A stretch of DNA of 7,083 bases, taken from contig QBMP01000087.1 in the NCBI GenBank assembly GCA_003242115.1, positions 1,619-8,701 of the forward strand, written 5' to 3'. Every line of letters starts with the position of its first letter. Position 1 is the first letter of the stretch. Of the stretch, positions 5,556 to 7,083 are shown piece by piece. A program made the translations under genes and the position numbers. Origin of the DNA: Phormidesmis priestleyi (GTDB lineage Bacteria; Cyanobacteriota; Cyanobacteriia; Phormidesmidales; Phormidesmidaceae). The notes beneath the pieces are model-generated. The model ran no database searches. It had not been told where the DNA came from and was given only the letters and a program-made list of their open reading frames with translations.

Positions 5556-6251
5556 CTAAATGAGCCATTGGCTCCATTGCTCAACGGCTTCGTTGGAGCC
5601 ATACCAGAGCCTATTAGGACGCGGTGAGTGCCACACTTTTTCTAGCAATACATTATGTGCGCCTTCCAGGTGAGCTGCACTCACCGGCACGATACCATCA
5701 CCCCACACAAACCCATCTCCGCCAGTAATTTTGTAGCTATTGAATGTAAACCAGTCATTTCTTTTGCCTTCAACCGATTTTCCGGCCACACAGACGTAGC
5801 TCACATCTGTGTAAAAGGCACCCGGATAGGCTTGATTAACAAAGTTAAGGTTCTTTTGAGTCCAGCGCTCTTGGCTGCTGTGAGGCGTACCGAGCGTCAG
5901 TAGCGTGCTGACGTGATCTCTGGCAGGGTGAGGAAAGGTGCGGAGGCGATCGCTCTGGTGAATGTCATAAGGCACATCGCCTAAATAAATGCGCGAGATC
6001 CATCCTCCGGCTGAGTGCCCCACCAAATTAATCTGGTCACAGTCGTAATCGACCATTGCTTTTTGGGCCGTTGCATCAAGCGCCCGCACAATGTCAATAA
6101 TAGAGCGCCCTCCCAAAGTGGGAAGCCAATCTCGACGGCTCAAGGGCACCGTTACTGCTGGAAAGCCTTGTTTGGTAAGCGCTGCTTCCATTTCCCGGTA
6201 AGGCTGAGCGTTGGCTAGATATCCCGGTAAAATAACGGTGGGCAGAACCAT
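5556..6251 (-). CDS. Alpha/beta-hydrolase, probable lipase or esterase
   Basis: This is a 231-residue serine hydrolase with the PGAP1/lipase-like alpha/beta fold. It begins with a strand and oxyanion-type segment (VILPGY, 6-11). It has the nucleophile elbow GHSAGG with Ser80 (78-83), TLGTPH (119-124) as in triacylglycerol lipases, and GDGIVP with the likely catalytic Asp185. A C-terminal His follows, either His199 or His208 (VWHSP), the latter better placed. It has no signal peptide or membrane helix, so it probably acts in the cytoplasm or on the inner face of membranes. Substrate is not evident; lipid ester or thioester cleavage is inferred from the family. The ATG is at 6249-6251 with no Shine-Dalgarno. 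It converges on the antiporter with 22 bases between stops and diverges from cobI. A 13-bp tandem duplication lies in its leader. Confidence 0.9.
   Translation of the reverse strand: MVLPTVILPGYLANAQPYREMEAALTKQGFPAVTVPLSRRDWLPTLGGRSIIDIVRALDATAQKAMVDYDCDQINLVGHSAGGWISRIYLGDVPYDIHQSDRLRTFPHPARDHVSTLLTLGTPHSSQERWTQKNLNFVNQAYPGAFYTDVSYVCVAGKSVEGKRNDWFTFNSYKITGGDGFVWGDGIVPVSAAHLEGAHNVLLEKVWHSPRPNRLWYGSNEAVEQWSQWLI
5562..5600. terminator. Overlapping hairpins where the antiporter and hydrolase converge
   Basis: Two alternative stems share bases. GAGCC (5562-5566) pairs with GGCTC (5570-5574) around a three-base loop. GGCTCC (5570-5575) can instead pair with GGAGCC (5595-5600), with an inner AACG/CGTT stem (5583-5586 with 5591-5594) and GCTT loop. 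They lie inside the last codons of the hydrolase and 29-67 bases after the antiporter stop. A role in ending both converging transcripts is plausible, but neither side has a good T-run, so the call is tentative. Confidence 0.35.
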
Positions 6252-6278
6252 AAAATCAATCAGAAAATAACGGTCTTA

Positions 6279-6304
6279 TTCACTGGCCTTTTTCACTGGC
6301 TTTT
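6279..6304. repeat. 13-bp tandem duplication in the hydrolase leader
   Basis: TTCACTGGCCTTT (6279-6291) is followed at once by TTCACTGGCTTTT (6292-6304), differing at one base. It lies 28-53 bases upstream of the hydrolase ATG, between the start codon and the likely -10. It resembles in size and position the duplication upstream of the DUF3134-like gene. Confidence 0.85.
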
Positions 6305-6306
6305 AG

Positions 6307-6312
6307 TTTATA
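6307..6312 (-). promoter_or_regulatory. Possible -10 of the hydrolase gene
   Basis: On the minus strand this reads TATAAA, a good -10 match, 55 bases upstream of the ATG. The bases expected at -35 do not resemble TTGACA, so the promoter may be activator-dependent or the match may be chance. If real, the 13-bp duplication is in the transcribed leader. Confidence 0.35.
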
Positions 6313-6352
6313 TCGAAATTCATCCTAAAGCGACTGACGCACTCAACGACAA

Positions 6353-6382
6353 TTGACAAGTGCAGCGGAAATAAGGTCTACA
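6353..6382 (+). promoter_or_regulatory. Possible cobI promoter
   Basis: A perfect TTGACA (6353-6358) is followed after 18 bases by TCTACA (6377-6382), a weak -10. It is on the right strand in the 274-base region between the divergent hydrolase and cobI genes. A leader of roughly 130 bases or more would result. I saw no cobalamin riboswitch-like B12 box in it. Apart from this, the possible hydrolase -10 and the 13-bp repeat, the region holds nothing I can identify. Confidence 0.4.
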
Positions 6383-6525
6383 TCATTACTTTAGAGATGC
6401 GTATTAAAAAATCGCTCTCCAAGCTTTAGACGGCTAATGCTAAGATTTGAAACAGTTTGCAGGCGCGCCCGTTCACTGTCGTCCGTGAGATCGGCGATTG
6501 CTCACATTATCCACGACACTCTATT

Positions 6526-7083
6526 TTGCCTTCTTCATCTGTTTCTTTGACTTCAGAGCACGATACAGATTCTTGCACTGATTTTTCGGTCAATCCGGCC
6601 CCCACGCTTAACTCATCGCTTACCCCATTATCATTGGGCACCCTCTACGGTTTGGGCGTTGGCCCAGGCGATCCTGAGCTGATTACGCTTAAGGCCTTGA
6701 AGCGATTGCAGGCGGCTCCAGTGGTTGCTTTTCCCAGCGGCATTCGCGGCCAAATGGGCGTTGCCGAAAGCATTGTCAGCCCTTGGCTATTGGCGACTCA
6801 GACGCGACTACCGCTAGCTTTTCCCTATGTGCTGGATGAACAGCAGCTATCAACGGCTTGGCAGCAGGCGGCTCAAACCGTTTGGCCCTATCTGCAAACT
6901 GGCGATGTGGTGTTTGCTTGCGAAGGCGATGTGAGCTTTTATGGCACCTTTACTTACTTGGCGCAGAGCTTGCAGCGTCAGTATGGGGCGGTGAAAATTG
7001 AGGCGATCGCGGGGGTCTCTTCACCGATGGCCGCCGCCGCCGCGCTCGGCGGCCCGCAGCACTTTCTCGATGACCGCACCGCG
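6526..7083 (+). CDS. cobI: CobI/CbiL, precorrin-2 C20-methyltransferase (3' end cut off, start uncertain)
   Basis: This SAM-dependent methyltransferase adds the C-20 methyl group to precorrin-2 (or its cobalt form) in corrin ring synthesis on the way to cobalamin. Visible signatures, numbered from the start given, are the SAM loop LYGLGVGPGDPELITLKALK (about 41-60), VVAFPSG, GQMGVAES, CEGDVSFYGTFTYL (132-145) and GVSSPMAAAAALG (163-175). The frame runs to the window edge. About 186 codons are visible, and perhaps 60-70 are missing. The start is a problem: from the in-frame TGA at 6448-6450 to the conserved core there is no ATG or GTG, only TTG at 6457, 6526, 6547 and 6634. I chose 6526 (LPSSSVSL) as a compromise, which gives a Ser/Thr/Pro-rich extension of about 36 residues; 6634 lies directly before the conserved GTLYGLG. 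No Shine-Dalgarno helps decide. Confidence 0.9.
   Translation, partial: MPSSSVSLTSEHDTDSCTDFSVNPAPTLNSSLTPLSLGTLYGLGVGPGDPELITLKALKRLQAAPVVAFPSGIRGQMGVAESIVSPWLLATQTRLPLAFPYVLDEQQLSTAWQQAAQTVWPYLQTGDVVFACEGDVSFYGTFTYLAQSLQRQYGAVKIEAIAGVSSPMAAAAALGGPQHFLDDRTA

Larger units (their letters stand above)
527..7010. repeat. Nine dispersed HIP1 octamers (GCGATCGC)
   Basis: Copies start at 527, 680, 2525, 2634, 3148, 3194, 5157, 5946 and 7003. Chance would give roughly one per 65 kb at even base composition. HIP1 is a well-known over-represented palindrome of many cyanobacterial genomes, so this is strong evidence of origin. All nine are inside coding sequences, and four are in the nuclease gene. 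Confidence 0.95.

Noticed and set aside
5655..6218. Two plus-strand open frames (5655-5903, 6015-6218)
   Set aside because: Both are antisense to the hydrolase, whose catalytic motifs are intact in the minus frame.
6313..6525. Cobalamin riboswitch upstream of cobI
   Set aside because: I saw no B12-box-like conserved sequence in the leader; a covariance-model search would settle it.

Overview
The window looks like ordinary cyanobacterial chromosome, moderately GC-rich. Three signs support this. Nine copies of the cyanobacterial HIP1 octamer (GCGATCGC) are scattered through it. The genes include families typical of cyanobacteria: PAP/fibrillin, a DUF3134-like small acidic protein and a cobalamin-type CobI. 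Codon use looks uniform throughout. I see no insertion sequence, prophage, CRISPR array, tRNA or rRNA. The genus cannot be fixed from the sequence alone; a Leptolyngbya/Synechococcus-like relative is only a guess.

Layout from left to right. A nearly complete mraY runs on the minus strand (start at 1038, 3' end cut off by the window edge). Next comes a 426-base gene-free stretch with short direct repeats, including a 21-bp unit in three tandem copies. A small acidic DUF3134-like gene follows on the minus strand (1465-1707). It diverges from a plus-strand pair: a PAP/fibrillin protein (1809-2438), then 43 bases later a small RecB/Cas4-like PD-(D/E)XK nuclease (2482-3306). After a 172-base gap comes a large cation:proton antiporter with a cytosolic TrkA-N domain (3479-5533). 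It converges on a minus-strand alpha/beta-hydrolase (5556-6251) with only 22 bases between the stops. A 274-base divergent promoter region then leads into cobI on the plus strand, cut off by the right edge.

The genes do not form one pathway. MraY makes lipid I for peptidoglycan. The fibrillin probably works at thylakoids or with lipids. The antiporter handles ion and pH homeostasis. The hydrolase is a probable lipase or esterase. CobI serves corrin (B12) synthesis. Only the fibrillin-nuclease pair looks like an operon. The recurring non-genic theme is short direct or tandem repeats (9-21 bp units) near gene starts or ends. I found no convincing new multi-gene system. The points most worth a second look are the stand-alone Fe-S nuclease, the tandem repeats, the unusual antiporter motifs and the missing ATG of cobI.
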